Of a stretch of DNA of 64,000 nt, positions 33,909 through 43,299 are shown piece after piece. The notes under the pieces were generated by a model, which saw only the letters and a list, made by a program, of their open reading frames with translations, ran no database searches and had not been told where the DNA came from. Within the stretch, counting starts at the first letter, position 1; every line of letters begins with the position of its first letter. Position numbers and translations under genes: made by a program. Source of the stretch: Bacillota bacterium (lineage in GTDB: Bacteria > Bacillota_I > Bacilli_A > RF39 > UBA660); the NCBI GenBank assembly GCA_021771185.1, contig JAETPN010000001.1, positions 130,366 to 194,365 on the forward strand, written 5' to 3'.

Positions 33909-33999
33909 GGAGTAGTACTCAAGAGGCTGAAGAGGCGCCCCTGCTAAGGGTGTAGGTCGGGCAACTGGCGCGGGAGTTCAAATCTCCCCTACTCCGCCA
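33909..33999 (+). tRNA. tRNA-Ser(GCT)
   Basis: Class II tRNA with a long variable arm: acceptor GGAGTAG/CTACTCC, anticodon loop CTGCTAA (anticodon GCT), T arm GTTCAAATC, and encoded CCA at 33997-33999. Confidence 0.95.
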
Positions 34000-34009
34000 T
34001 ATATGATTG

Positions 34010-34040
34010 AAACACTTGTATCCAGGTGTTTTTATTTTGT
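34010..34040 (+). terminator. Terminator of tRNA-Ser
   Basis: AACACTTG/CAGGTGTT stem (one G-U pair) and T-rich tail. Confidence 0.7.
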
Positions 34041-34073
34041 ATTTAGAATCATTCTTATATCAAAAGTACTCAT

Positions 34074-34108
34074 GAAAAAAAACTTTGGAAAATCCAAAGT
34101 CTTTTTTT
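34074..34108 (-). terminator. Terminator of recA
   Basis: ACTTTGGA/TCCAAAGT stem flanked by A and T runs, so it can work on both strands; ends 7 bp before the recA stop codon. Confidence 0.8.
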
Positions 34109-34114
34109 ATCTAT

Positions 34115-35161
34115 TTAATCTTCATTTTCTAACTCGTCTACATTTACTTTTTTCTTACCAGGAGTAATATCATAAAAGTCACGAACTTTCTTTTCTAATT
34201 CTTCACGTAACTCATCATTCTTTTTAAGTAGTTCTTTAACATTTTCTTTTCCTTGACCTAGTTTTTCACCATTATAGGCATACCAAGCACCAGATTTTTC
34301 AATAATTCCAGCTTCACTACCCAAATCAATAATTTCTCCAATTTTAGAAATACCTTCTCCATACATGATATCTAAACTACAATTTTTAAATGGAGGAGCC
34401 ATTTTATTTTTTACTACTTTAACGTTAGCTTTACTTCCTATAACATCTGTTCCTAATTTTAACTGTTCACCCTTACGAATTTCTAAACGAATCGATGAAT
34501 AGAATTTTAAAGCACGACCTCCTGTTGTTGTTTCAGGATTTCCAAACATAACACCAACTTTTTCACGTAATTGGTTAATGAAAATAGCAATTGTATTTGT
34601 TTTACTAATAACTCCTGATAATTTACGAAGTGCTTGACTCATTAAACGTGCTTGAAGACCGACATGAGCATCACCCATTTCTCCTTCAATTTCTGCCTGT
34701 GGTACTAAAGCTGCAACAGAGTCAATGACAATCACACTAATTGCCCCACTACGAACAAGAGCTTCACAAATTTCTAAGGCTTGTTCTCCATTATCTGGTT
34801 GTGACAATAATAATTCATCAATATTTACACCAATTTTAGCAGCATATTGTGGATCTAATGCATGTTCTGCATCAATAAATGCTACACGACCTCCCGCTTT
34901 TTGAGCTTCAGCAATCGCATGAAGTGCAAATGTCGTTTTACCACTCGATTCAGGACCAAAAATTTCAATAATTCTTCCCTTTGGATATCCACCAATTCCT
35001 AACGAACGATCCAATGTTAAAGATCCACTAGAAATCACATCAATTTCACGGTGTGCATGATCTCCTAATTTCATAACAGATCCTTTTCCAAACTGCTTTT
35101 CTATATCTTGTAACACCTTACTTAAGGTATCATCACTTTTATTACTAGATGCCTTTGCCAT
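34115..35161 (-). CDS. recA: Recombinase RecA
   Basis: A 348-residue RecA. Walker [10 protein letters not shown], Walker [16 protein letters not shown]-binding loop 1 around [10 protein letters not shown], loop 2 [25 protein letters not shown] and the acidic C-terminus are all present. It catalyses strand exchange and activates LexA cleavage. Synteny is rodZ-pgsA-recA; the cinA gene that separates pgsA and recA in Bacillus is missing. A LexA-box-like sequence lies upstream. Confidence 0.98.
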   Translation of the reverse strand: MAKASSNKSDDTLSKVLQDIEKQFGKGSVMKLGDHAHREIDVISSGSLTLDRSLGIGGYPKGRIIEIFGPESSGKTTFALHAIAEAQKAGGRVAFIDAEHALDPQYAAKIGVNIDELLLSQPDNGEQALEICEALVRSGAISVIVIDSVAALVPQAEIEGEMGDAHVGLQARLMSQALRKLSGVISKTNTIAIFINQLREKVGVMFGNPETTTGGRALKFYSSIRLEIRKGEQLKLGTDVIGSKANVKVVKNKMAPPFKNCSLDIMYGEGISKIGEIIDLGSEAGIIEKSGAWYAYNGEKLGQGKENVKELLKKNDELREELEKKVRDFYDITPGKKKVNVDELENED

Positions 35162-35225
35162 CTTGTTTCCTCCTAACTTACATATTCATTTTATACTATA
35201 TTTTAGGCGTTGTCAATACTAAACA

Positions 35226-35239
35226 CGAACATTTGTATG
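35226..35239. promoter_or_regulatory. Candidate LexA box upstream of recA
   Basis: CGAACATTTGTATG resembles the Firmicute SOS box (CGAACNNNNGTTCG) with a perfect left half and a weaker right half. It lies just upstream of a TTGACA at about 35215 for the recA promoter. Confidence 0.5.
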
Positions 35240-35318
35240 ATTTTTGTTTTTTTGTTAAATTTCTTGATCAAAACACATCTATTATAACAAATCCTTATTC
35301 TTTTTTTACAAAATTAAC

Positions 35319-35347
35319 TAAAAAATAACTCCTATTTAGAGTTATTC
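35319..35347 (-). terminator. Terminator of pgsA
   Basis: AATAACTC/GAGTTATT stem with a 7-nt loop, overlapping the pgsA stop codon, then a T run on the minus strand. Confidence 0.75.
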
Positions 35348-35950
35348 TTCTTCTGTTTCTTTTGGAAACAATAAATGACGATTTAAGTAATAATATTGTA
35401 TACCAGAAATTACAGATAATACAGCTGCAATAACTAATAAGAAATCCGATACTTTTAAATTCCATAATTCAAAAGGTAAATTATAGAATAATGTTAATAT
35501 GATTCCAACCATTAAACAAGCCGTTTTCCATTTTCCTGATTTTATAGCAGCAACTACTTCACCTTTACTTGCAGCCACCATTTTAATAGAATTTACAATA
35601 CTATCGCGAACAATGACAACCACGGTAATAATTGGATGAATAAATCCACTAGCACATAAAATAATCAAAACAGAATTGACTAAGATTTTATCAGCAATGG
35701 CATCAATTAGTTTTCCAAAATCTGTAATCATGTTATATTTACGAGCCACATATCCATCAACAAAATCAGTTAATGACGCAATAATAAATAATACTCCAGC
35801 GATTAAATATTTAATATTAATCACCATAGCTTCATTAACAAAGATCGTAGGCATCTCAATCCCTACTGCATCAAATGGAAATAATAATAAAATGATAATA
35901 ATAAATGCCATCACAATTCTAGACATTGTTAGTTTATTTGGTAAATTCAT
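35342..35950 (-). CDS. pgsA: CDP-diacylglycerol-glycerol-3-phosphate 3-phosphatidyltransferase
   Basis: A 202-residue membrane enzyme for phosphatidylglycerol synthesis. The CDP-alcohol phosphotransferase motif DxxDGxxARxxxxxxxxGxxxDxxxD is present as DFVDGYVARKYNMITDFGKL followed by IDAIADK. About five or six membrane segments. Follows rodZ by 8 bp with TAGGAGGATG before the start. Confidence 0.95.
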   Translation of the reverse strand: MNLPNKLTMSRIVMAFIIIILLLFPFDAVGIEMPTIFVNEAMVINIKYLIAGVLFIIASLTDFVDGYVARKYNMITDFGKLIDAIADKILVNSVLIILCASGFIHPIITVVVIVRDSIVNSIKMVAASKGEVVAAIKSGKWKTACLMVGIILTLFYNLPFELWNLKVSDFLLVIAAVLSVISGIQYYYLNRHLLFPKETEEE

Positions 35951-35958
35951 ACATCCTC

Positions 35959-36444
35959 CTATTTAATAACATTTGTTTTTGGTTTTGAATTTGGAACAAA
36001 ATCATCATGATTGATCAAGGATACAAAACAATATCCAATCACCAATAATAATAAAATAATAATTCCATAAGTAACAAAAGGCGATACCATAAAAGTTCTT
36101 TTTCTCTCTAATGTATATGGGGAGACAATCTTTTTAGAATTTGCCTTTTCTTTTTTCTTTAATTTTTTCTTTGCTTTTTTTATATCATTAATGGAAATTT
36201 TTGAAGTATAGTCAAATAAGTATTCGTTAAATTCATCCACCATATCTTCATAATCTAATCCTAAATATTTAGAATAGTCACGAATAAAGTATTTTAAATA
36301 AAAGATATCTTTAAAACCATCAACGTTTCCATCTTCTAAATTTTCAATTTGCTTTGGACGCATTTTCAAGTCTTCTGCGGCCTCTTCAATAGATACACCA
36401 ATACTTTCTCTGGTTTCTTTTAACTTTTCACCAATTTCTTTCAA
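35959..36444 (-). CDS. rodZ: RodZ-like helix-turn-helix membrane protein
   Basis: A 161-residue protein (YmfM in Bacillus). HTH_25 domain at residues 3-75 (GEKLKETRESIGVSIEEAAE ... YLKYFIRDYSKYLGLD pattern), basic linker, then a membrane segment at about 122-145 and a short external tail. RodZ links MreB to the cell envelope for rod shape. The start is TTG 36444 behind AAAGGTGGTG. The external domain is much reduced compared with enterobacterial RodZ, as in other Firmicutes. Confidence 0.88.
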   Translation of the reverse strand: MKEIGEKLKETRESIGVSIEEAAEDLKMRPKQIENLEDGNVDGFKDIFYLKYFIRDYSKYLGLDYEDMVDEFNEYLFDYTSKISINDIKKAKKKLKKKEKANSKKIVSPYTLERKRTFMVSPFVTYGIIILLLLVIGYCFVSLINHDDFVPNSKPKTNVIK

Positions 36445-36472
36445 ATTTTCACCACCTTTGAATAAAAAAAAT

Positions 36473-36820
36473 AATTTATTTTATAAGCCATGTTCTGTTC
36501 CTATTTCTAGGCGACAAACATTTATCTATCGTTACCGATCCCAGTAGAAATTCGCTTCTCCCTACTTAGGTTCCCCTACCAAATTTGGGTTTCTCGCTCA
36601 TGGGGTTTACCACGTTCCACTCTTATCTTTCAATAAGCATCGTCACTATGGCACTTTTATACCTAGAACCATATCCGAAGACTTAGGTTCATCGGAGCCG
36701 TTAGCAAGCGCTACTATAGGTTATTTTTTCCCTATACATGAACACTACAATCATCACAGATTGTGCGAGCATGGACTTTCCTCTACATCCTAAAGAATGC
36801 AGCGTTTGTCAAAATAAATT
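36473..36820 (-). ncRNA. rnpB: RNase P RNA (type B)
   Basis: The minus strand contains the universal GAGGAAAGTCC (P4 5' strand) followed by ATGCTCGCAC, and ends with CAGAACATGGCTTATAA. The ends AATTTATTTT and AAAATAAATT form the P1 helix and set the limits (348 nt). It directly follows gpsB, the same order as in Bacillus subtilis. The RNA is the catalytic part of tRNA 5' processing. Confidence 0.95.
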
Positions 36821-36824
36821 ACTT

Positions 36825-37148
36825 TTATTCTTTCCCGTAAATAAGTTTTTCCAAATTTGAAATACGACGTAGTAAATCAGCATTCGTCACTTCACTATTT
36901 CCAGATTCACTAAGAACATCTAGTTTTGTACGTAAAGAACGAATTTCTTTTTTTAACGCAATATTTTCTTCGATTAATTCTTTTTTATCATGGTCTAGTT
37001 CTTTCATAATAGAGTCCATTTCCTCATAATCACGAATGACAATATCCAAATATTTATCCACTTCTTGTGGACGATAACCACGTGTATCAATTTTAAATTC
37101 TTTTTCGAGAATATCTTTTGGAGATAACATTAATCTTTCCTGATACAT
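36825..37148 (-). CDS. gpsB: Cell division protein GpsB
   Basis: A 107-residue DivIVA-like protein. LSPKDILEKEFKIDTRGYRP and QEVDKYLDIVIRDYE match the lipid-binding N-terminal domain of GpsB; a coiled coil (45-80) and the short C-terminal DLLRRISNLEKLIYG trimerisation domain follow. GpsB coordinates peptidoglycan synthases between side wall and septum. Start follows GGGGAGGGAG. Adjacent to rnpB as in other Bacilli. Confidence 0.93.
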   Translation of the reverse strand: MYQERLMLSPKDILEKEFKIDTRGYRPQEVDKYLDIVIRDYEEMDSIMKELDHDKKELIEENIALKKEIRSLRTKLDVLSESGNSEVTNADLLRRISNLEKLIYGKE

Positions 37149-37237
37149 AATACTCCCTCCCCTTTATTCGAATACACTTATATTTTCTCAAAAAAAATTT
37201 ATTTTGTCAATCTATGTCTAAGGATATTTTGTGATCT

Positions 37238-38161
37238 TTATCCTTTATATTGTCCTCCATTGATATGAAATACCTGACCTGTGGTATAACTTGCATCATC
37301 ACTTGCTAAATAAACAAAAATTGGTGCAATTTCAAAGGTCTCTCCAGCACGCTTCATTGGACTATCAGAACCTAGAGTTGGAATATAAGCTGCATCCCAG
37401 CAAGCTGGTTGTAGAGGTGTCCAAAAAACACCAGGAGCTACCGCATTTACACGAATATTTTGATCAGCCAAATTTGTTGCCAAGGATCTTGTAAAACCTA
37501 CAATCGCGCCTTTCGTTGTTACATAATCAATGAGTTCTGGCTCTCCTATAAATGCTGTAATAGAAGTTACATTAATAATCGATGCTCCACTACATAAATA
37601 AGGGAGAACTTCTCTTGTTAAATAAAACATTCCATATACATTCGTTTTCATGGTTTGATCAAATTGATTATCACTAATATCTAACAAACTATGTTGTTGA
37701 TATTGAACTCCAGCATTATTAATTAAAATGTCAATTTTACCAAACATTTGCAATGTTTTTTCAACAATTGTTTTAGAAAACATAGGATCCTTAAGATCCC
37801 CTCGGATTAACAAACAACATGAGCCAAAATTCTCAACATAATTTTTTGTGTATTCTGCATCAATATCTTCATCATAATATGGAATAACGATATGAGCTCC
37901 TTCTTTCGCAAAAGCAACTGCAACAGCCCTTCCAATCCCAGAATCTCCTCCAGTAATAATAGCGACTTTTCCTTTTAATTTATCACTAGCTCTATATTCT
38001 GGATTATCAAACACAGGTTTTGGATTCATTAAATACTCCATTCCTGGTTGACAATCTTGATGTTGGGGAGGAAACTTCACTTGAAAATCTTTACACTTCC
38101 ATCCCATTCCACATTCATCTACATATTTAAGACCATAATCATTGTTTAAATTGTTTTTCAT
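37238..38161 (-). CDS. Short-chain dehydrogenase/reductase with N-terminal extension
   Basis: A 307-residue SDR. The NAD(P) motif is TGGDSGIGRAVA (about residue 70); NNAG and the catalytic tyrosine/lysine in YVTTKGA follow, with S in VTSITAF. The first 55 residues (FPPQHQDCQPGMEYLMNPKP) are the typical extension of YdaD/YhdF-type general-stress SDRs. The substrate is unknown. Single gene. Confidence 0.9.
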   Translation of the reverse strand: MKNNLNNDYGLKYVDECGMGWKCKDFQVKFPPQHQDCQPGMEYLMNPKPVFDNPEYRASDKLKGKVAIITGGDSGIGRAVAVAFAKEGAHIVIPYYDEDIDAEYTKNYVENFGSCCLLIRGDLKDPMFSKTIVEKTLQMFGKIDILINNAGVQYQQHSLLDISDNQFDQTMKTNVYGMFYLTREVLPYLCSGASIINVTSITAFIGEPELIDYVTTKGAIVGFTRSLATNLADQNIRVNAVAPGVFWTPLQPACWDAAYIPTLGSDSPMKRAGETFEIAPIFVYLASDDASYTTGQVFHINGGQYKG

Positions 38162-38194
38162 AACGCCACCTTTCTCTTTATTTTATTCAATTAT

Positions 38195-38218
38195 TAAAAA
38201 AAAAGCCCATAGGCTTTA
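38195..38218 (-). terminator. Terminator of the 39-codon gene
   Basis: AAAGCC/GGCTTT stem, TATG loop, nine T on the minus strand. Confidence 0.75.
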
Positions 38219-38335
38219 TATTAAAATCTCAATCTCTTCTTGTTCTTCAGTACAGAATAAAGTCATTAATTTGATATAATTCAAGTCTTCCAACATTTGT
38301 GAAAAAATCACATCTACATGATCTCTTAGATCCAC
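38216..38335 (-). CDS. Small acidic protein, 39 residues
   Basis: GTG 38335 has AGAGGTGAT 4 bp upstream, a TATAGT -10 lies about 20 bp earlier and the stop runs into a terminator, so this is a complete small transcription unit. The product begins MDLRDHVDVIFSQMLEDLNY and ends in EEQEEIEILI; it is acidic, without a membrane segment. I know no family. Confidence 0.5.
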   Translation of the reverse strand: MDLRDHVDVIFSQMLEDLNYIKLMTLFCTEEQEEIEILI

Positions 38336-38407
38336 TAGAATCACCTCTAGTGTAACTATAACAACTTTTATTCTATTTGTCCCTCTCTTCGACAAAACTA
38401 GCTAAAA

Positions 38408-39184
38408 TTATCCAAAAATCATACTAACAAGAAAAACTAAAGCACCTAACACGACACCCATGATGGCATTTTTTTTATTTTTAGCTTCCATGATATGTGG
38501 TAATAATTCAAACAAAATAATATAAATAAGCATACCACTTGTGATACTTAAAAGAATACCTAACACACTATTATTTAATAATTCTTCCCTAAAAACAAAC
38601 ATAAGAAGTCCACCTACGAATGTAGATAATGCAATAGTTAAAAGTAAAAACCATGTTTTTTTCTTGTCTTTACTTGTTTGATATAACGTAGACGTAATCG
38701 CCATTCCTAAAGGAATATTATGTAGTCCTACACCTAATGACATAAGTAATCCCATGGAAGTAGAACTAGATACTGCGCCATAAACGGCCATACCTTCAAT
38801 CACATTATGAAGAATAATCGCAATACTTGATATATAACCAATATGACATAAATTTTCTTGTACATCTTTATCCTCATGATCTTCATGCTCATGGTGTTCA
38901 TGATCTGGAATAAATAAATCTAGAAGTTTTAACATTGCCACGCCGAAAATCATTCCTGCCATTAAAATAAAATATCGATTCTGTCCTTTATATTGTTCTC
39001 CTAATAATTCCATAGCTTCTGGAATCAACTCCATCACTAATAAAAAAGACATCACACCTAGTGCTAAACCGATGGAAAATTCTATTAATTTATTACTATT
39101 TTTTAAAACAAAAACAAGTGCAGCTCCCACTAAGATAAATGCACCTAATCCTAAAGTAAATCCTAGTCCCAACATACTATTCAT
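38408..39184 (-). CDS. ZIP-family metal transporter
   Basis: A 258-residue membrane protein from ATG 39184 behind AGAGGG. Eight membrane segments are expected; between segments 3 and 4 there is a His/Asp/Glu-rich loop (DHEHHEHEDHEDKD). IILHNVIEGMAVY and GVGLHNIPLGMAI are the conserved metal-binding helices 4 and 5 (HN and E residues). It imports zinc or another divalent metal. Same size as bacterial ZupT-like proteins. Confidence 0.93.
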   Translation of the reverse strand: MNSMLGLGFTLGLGAFILVGAALVFVLKNSNKLIEFSIGLALGVMSFLLVMELIPEAMELLGEQYKGQNRYFILMAGMIFGVAMLKLLDLFIPDHEHHEHEDHEDKDVQENLCHIGYISSIAIILHNVIEGMAVYGAVSSSTSMGLLMSLGVGLHNIPLGMAITSTLYQTSKDKKKTWFLLLTIALSTFVGGLLMFVFREELLNNSVLGILLSITSGMLIYIILFELLPHIMEAKNKKNAIMGVVLGALVFLVSMIFG

Positions 39185-39286
39185 AAGATCCCTCTTTCTA
39201 TTCATATTCTACCATACTTCCTGTTAAATGTAAATTTGACATTTTTCTAAAAATAGGTATAATAACCACAAAAAGGAGATGGGGTT

Positions 39287-40309
39287 ATGAAGAAATTTCA
39301 TACTACAAGCTATAAATTATATCAACCAAAAAAAATAGTAAAAAGTGATTTTAAGGTTAAAATTATTAGTGATTTACACTTTAGTTATATGATTTCAGAT
39401 GAAAAACTACAATTAATTATAAATCAGATAGAAAAGGAACATCCAAACTATATTCTCTTTCCTGGAGACCTTATTGATTCTACGGATATGGTCAAAACAA
39501 AAAAAGAACGTTTACGTTTTCTTACCTTTATAGAATCTCTTGGAAACATTGCTCCTACTTTCATTTCATTAGGAAGTCACGATTACTATAAGAAATCATT
39601 CGATAAAAATAAAAAAGGAAAAGTTGTTGTTCACTGGACTTATTATATGGATCAACAACTTTGGGATAAAATAAACCATCTAAAACAAGTTTATGTTTTA
39701 GATAATAAATTTTACGAAGATGAAAAAGTTCAAATTGTAGGAATTACACAACCTTATGATTCTTATCATCCAACTCAAAAATATATGCCAACAACTAAAT
39801 TTGAAAAAAGATTATATAAGGTGTCTAATTCTTTATTTCATTTATGTTATCCAACTCCAGAAGAACCAAAATCCATGATTCATGATTTAAATATAAATAA
39901 AAATATATTAAAAAATTTAAATCCAAATAAAGTAAAATTAGCCTTATTTCATTCGCCTGTTTTATTAGAAAATCCAGAAGTTGCATCTTATTTTGAAGAA
40001 TTTGATTATACCATTCATGGGCATATGCATAATGGTTGTATTCCACCTATTATGTACGAGATGTTTCGCTCTACTCGTGGGCTTATTGCACCAAATAAAA
40101 AATTCTTTCCAAAGAATGAACGAAATACACTTAAAAAGAAACAAGATAAAATGATTGTCAATGGCCCTTTAACCGTATTTCAAGAATGTACTGGATTTAT
40201 GCAGAAATTTAATCTCTTATTTCCAACTTATACAAGTACTATTGAATTTACTAATGACGAGAAATATAATACAGAAAAAGTTCACGTCAAAAGAAAATAT
40301 CACAAATAA
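39287..40309 (+). CDS. Calcineurin-like metallophosphoesterase
   Basis: A 340-residue cytoplasmic phosphoesterase. Motifs in order: IISDLHFS, FPGDLIDS, GSHDYY (usually GNHD), LFHSP and GHMHNGCIPP. The metal ligands are therefore complete apart from the Asn-to-Ser change in motif III. It lacks the N-terminal membrane segment of YkuE/YaeI-type relatives. The substrate is unknown. Start behind AAAAGGAG; terminator follows. Confidence 0.88.
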   Translation: MKKFHTTSYKLYQPKKIVKSDFKVKIISDLHFSYMISDEKLQLIINQIEKEHPNYILFPGDLIDSTDMVKTKKERLRFLTFIESLGNIAPTFISLGSHDYYKKSFDKNKKGKVVVHWTYYMDQQLWDKINHLKQVYVLDNKFYEDEKVQIVGITQPYDSYHPTQKYMPTTKFEKRLYKVSNSLFHLCYPTPEEPKSMIHDLNINKNILKNLNPNKVKLALFHSPVLLENPEVASYFEEFDYTIHGHMHNGCIPPIMYEMFRSTRGLIAPNKKFFPKNERNTLKKKQDKMIVNGPLTVFQECTGFMQKFNLLFPTYTSTIEFTNDEKYNTEKVHVKRKYHK

Positions 40310-40331
40310 ACATCCTAGTGATGTTTTTTTC
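40308..40331 (+). terminator. Terminator of the phosphoesterase gene
   Basis: AAACATC/GATGTTT stem with a CTAGT loop and T run, overlapping the stop codon. Confidence 0.75.
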
Positions 40332-40516
40332 ATGCCAATTTATCTTATTTCAATTATTTTATATCCTTTATATAAATCTCATACCTTTTCGAAATTTCAC
40401 ATTGTTTTCCTTATCTTTATTTTGAAAATTCAAATAAATTCATCCATAAAGCGATTAAATAACTGCTTCTTTTTATAAAAAAACTAGAAAGTTTATATAG
40501 TAAATTCTTAAGAATC

Positions 40517-40549
40517 ATATAGGAAATTTTGTTGTTTTATAGTATAATT
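40517..40549 (+). promoter_or_regulatory. Shared promoter block, copy C (kinase-HD operon)
   Basis: TATAGGAAATTTTG then TTTTATAGTATAATT; the last 15 bases are identical to copies A, B and D, the first part is variable. Confidence 0.65.
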
Positions 40550-40576
40550 AATTAATAAGAAAGGATGAGCCTATTT

Positions 40577-41152
40577 ATGAAAAATATTGCTATATTTGGT
40601 ACTTCAAGATCTGGAAAGTCTACCCTTTCTAAAATGATTTATAAAAAATATCCCAATTATCATATTATCATTGGAGATGACATTAGATGGGCCTTTCAAC
40701 AAATTTTACCAGCTAACAATATTAGCAGTAAAGGTGGAAGTGGAATGATCGAAGATTTTCCTAATTTTCTAGCCTGCTTATTTTATAAAAGTATAAAAAG
40801 AAATAAAGGAGAAATTAATTATATCATCGAGACTTGTGATATGACACCTAAAAAAGCATATGAACTATTTAGTAACGATGATACTGTTTTGTTATTTTTA
40901 GGTACTCCCCGTTTAAGTGTTCAAGATCACTTTAACGAAATCAGAAAATTTGAAACTGAAAGGGATTGGACGTATGGTTGTGATGATGAGTATATGCTAA
41001 ATCATTGTGAACATTGGATTAATAAGAGTAAAGAATATGAAGCGGAATGCAAAAAATTAAATATTTGGTATGTTGATACTTCTTTCAACAGAGAAAATGT
41101 ATTAAAGAAAACTTTGGATCAAATAGAACAAAATATATTAGATAATGAATAG
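40577..41152 (+). CDS. P-loop kinase-like protein
   Basis: A 191-residue protein from ATG 40577 behind AAAGGATG. Walker A is FGTSRSGKSTLSK at residues 6-18, followed by IIIGDDIRWAF, typical of zeta-toxin and nucleoside-kinase folds with a catalytic Asp. The later IIETCDMTPKKAYELF and VLLFLGTPRLSVQDHFNEIR fit the lid region. The substrate is unknown. It shares an operon with the HD protein 11 bp downstream; the pair is AT-rich and in the second island. Confidence 0.8.
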   Translation: MKNIAIFGTSRSGKSTLSKMIYKKYPNYHIIIGDDIRWAFQQILPANNISSKGGSGMIEDFPNFLACLFYKSIKRNKGEINYIIETCDMTPKKAYELFSNDDTVLLFLGTPRLSVQDHFNEIRKFETERDWTYGCDDEYMLNHCEHWINKSKEYEAECKKLNIWYVDTSFNRENVLKKTLDQIEQNILDNE

Positions 41153-41163
41153 GAGAAAAAACG

Positions 41164-41817
41164 ATGAATGATATTAATTTAGAAAACATTTTTAATAATT
41201 GTATAGAATATACAAATAAAATAAAGAATAATAATTTAAGGGACTGTTGTAAGAAAATATTATTAGATCAAAAAGATAAACTAATGAATAAACCTGCTAC
41301 TACTGGAACACACCATTATTTTAAAGGTGGTTTACTATATCACACCTATTGTGTAGCAAGAAATGCGATTGCTATCATTGAATTATATCCAAATTTAAAT
41401 ATAGATTCTGACTTAGTTATATTTGGTGCATTATTACATGACATTGGAAAAAGCAAGAATTACACTGACTGGAGTGATAGATCTGAATATAGATGTAATG
41501 GTTCAAAACTTTTAGGTCATTCATATGAAGGTACACATTTAGTTGAAAATTATTTATCAGAATATGAATTAGATGAAGCATTTAAAAATCAAGTTTTACA
41601 TATGATCGGTAGTCATATGAATGAATTTAGTGATTATGGTACCCTTGTTTTACCTAAAATGTTAGAAGTAATTATAATTAGTTTTGCTGATAATATTGAT
41701 GCCACACTAGAACCCGCGCATAATGTAATAACTGAGGCAAAAAAAGGGTCAAATTATAAAATTGGTAATGCACCTAGAGATTATTATAAATCTTTAAATC
41801 CAGAATATCATAAATAA
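41164..41817 (+). CDS. HD-domain protein related to YhaM 3'-5' exoribonuclease
   Basis: A 217-residue protein. HYFKGGLLYHTYCVARNAIA, ALLHDIGKSKNY, LGHSYEGTHLVENYL, MIGSHM and FADNIDATL give the HD metal ligands in the order seen in YhaM/CBF1. YhaM carries an N-terminal OB domain (protein of about 310 residues); here it is missing, so RNA binding may differ. It is the second gene of the unit behind copy C of the shared promoter. Nuclease activity is inferred. Confidence 0.8.
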   Translation: MNDINLENIFNNCIEYTNKIKNNNLRDCCKKILLDQKDKLMNKPATTGTHHYFKGGLLYHTYCVARNAIAIIELYPNLNIDSDLVIFGALLHDIGKSKNYTDWSDRSEYRCNGSKLLGHSYEGTHLVENYLSEYELDEAFKNQVLHMIGSHMNEFSDYGTLVLPKMLEVIIISFADNIDATLEPAHNVITEAKKGSNYKIGNAPRDYYKSLNPEYHK

Positions 41818-41852
41818 TTTTGAAAAGAGATTAAAAAATCATAGTAAGAATT

Positions 41853-41891
41853 TAAAAGACAATACAAACTTAAATATTGTCTTTTCTTTTT
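41853..41891 (+). terminator. Terminator of the kinase-HD operon
   Basis: AAAAGACAATA/TATTGTCTTTT stem with T-rich tail. The stem and 30 bp beyond it are repeated after the MATE gene at 43253. Confidence 0.8.
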
Positions 41892-41892
41892 A

Positions 41893-41925
41893 GTTAAAAT
41901 AGACATTATTTTTGATATTTATCAC
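41893..41925 (-). pseudogene. 3' remnant of the gene now at 43300
   Basis: GTTAAAATAgACATTATTTTTGATATTT-type sequence (two short differences) equals bases 43287-43315 that encode the last codons (KYQK, stop) of the 151-residue gene. Only the 3' end is left here, so a copy of that gene was once in this spot. Confidence 0.5.
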
Positions 41926-42003
41926 AATTTAAAACTTATTATTTTAACTTAACACTTAAAAATCTTGTTTTCCTTTATAAGTTGACACTTATTCCAATGA
42001 AGA

Positions 42004-42036
42004 TATAGTAAAATTTTCATATTTATAGTATAATTT
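42004..42036 (+). promoter_or_regulatory. Shared promoter block, copy B (second MATE gene)
   Basis: TATAGTAAAATTTT, seven bases, TATAGTATAATTT; one mismatch to copy A 17 kb away although the downstream genes are only distantly related. Confidence 0.7.
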
Positions 42037-42062
42037 CCCAAGAGGTTTGAACAGGAGGTAGC

Positions 42063-43268
42063 ATGATGAAAAGATTATTAAGAATTGGTTTTGATTTATC
42101 CTTATTATCATTTATTCCTATTTTATCCTGGTTTTTATTAGGAATCACAGTGGATAAAAATTTAATCAATATATTCACATTAACTTATCCCCTACAATTT
42201 ATATATTATATAATTAAATCAGTATTTTCAACAGGTGCTAATATAAATAAAGAAAAAGACAACAATGATGACGCTGTAATGTCTGGTTTTATTATAGGAA
42301 GTGTTTTTTCAACTATTATATTTTCTATCGTTATACTTAATATTGAAAATTATATTCGTTTTATGAATATGGATATAACTACATATAAAACATTTGCAAT
42401 ATATTCCGTTTTAAATCTATATGTATGTTTAGAGTTTGCAATGATATTAGATAAACTATATTATGAAGAAAAAAATGAATTAGCTAATAAGTATTCAATT
42501 GTTTTCAATTTATTAAACTTTATACTTTTAATTGGAACATCTCTTATAACAAAAAATCAAGTTATTATTAGTAGTACCGCCTTACTTCCACTATTCTTAT
42601 TTACGATTTATATCATTATCAAAAATAGCGATAAATTTACATTAAAGTTAGATATATTAAAGTGCATTAAATATGATTCAGTAGAATTATTTAATAATAT
42701 TGCATTTTTTATGATATTTTTATTTGGCTTAAGTAATGCTTTAGAATTTGGAGAAAAATATGCACTTGCTTTAACTTTTGTCGCTCTTATTACTGATACA
42801 CAATGGGATACTGCAGATGCCATGGTTATAGCAGCTTCTATTGATATTAGTAAAAATAAATTTAATTATAAAATTCATAGAAATAATGCATATAAATTTT
42901 TAGGAGTATTATTTTTAACTAGTTTAGCAATGTTTGGAATACTATATAATTTTTATAATTTAGATTTTAAAATAACCATGATTTTCTTTTCCTTTGAAAT
43001 TGTTAATTTTATGATTTATCCGATTTATAGAATTAAAACTTGCTACCTTCAGTTAGAATGGTCTGCTTTTAAAATAACATCAAATAAGATTGTTGCTTCT
43101 ATTTTAAGAATGATAATGTCCTTACTGAAAACACCTTTTTGTACAGGTATTGGACAAGTTTGTTCCTCTGTATATCAATTTATTACAGTAAGTATCATTT
43201 TTAAAACAAATTATAAAATAGACAAAACAGGAATCGTAATTAAAAAAACAACAAAAGACAATGCTTAA
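42063..43268 (+). CDS. Second MATE-like membrane transporter
   Basis: A 401-residue protein with about 12 membrane segments and a tail rich in Lys/Thr. Start ATG 42063 or 42066 behind AACAGGAGG. TDTQWDTADAMVIAASIDIS is a conserved-looking central segment. It shares overall MATE/MOP topology with the 24710 gene, but sequence identity is low. The substrate is unknown; its shared promoter suggests joint control with the other cassette genes. Confidence 0.7.
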   Translation: MMKRLLRIGFDLSLLSFIPILSWFLLGITVDKNLINIFTLTYPLQFIYYIIKSVFSTGANINKEKDNNDDAVMSGFIIGSVFSTIIFSIVILNIENYIRFMNMDITTYKTFAIYSVLNLYVCLEFAMILDKLYYEEKNELANKYSIVFNLLNFILLIGTSLITKNQVIISSTALLPLFLFTIYIIIKNSDKFTLKLDILKCIKYDSVELFNNIAFFMIFLFGLSNALEFGEKYALALTFVALITDTQWDTADAMVIAASIDISKNKFNYKIHRNNAYKFLGVLFLTSLAMFGILYNFYNLDFKITMIFFSFEIVNFMIYPIYRIKTCYLQLEWSAFKITSNKIVASILRMIMSLLKTPFCTGIGQVCSSVYQFITVSIIFKTNYKIDKTGIVIKKTTKDNA

Positions 43269-43286
43269 TTTAACATTGTCTTTTTG
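43253..43286 (+). terminator. Terminator of the second MATE gene
   Basis: AAAAGACAATG/CATTGTCTTTT stem with T run; copy of the terminator at 41853. Confidence 0.8.
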
Positions 43287-43299
43287 GTTAAAATAAATA

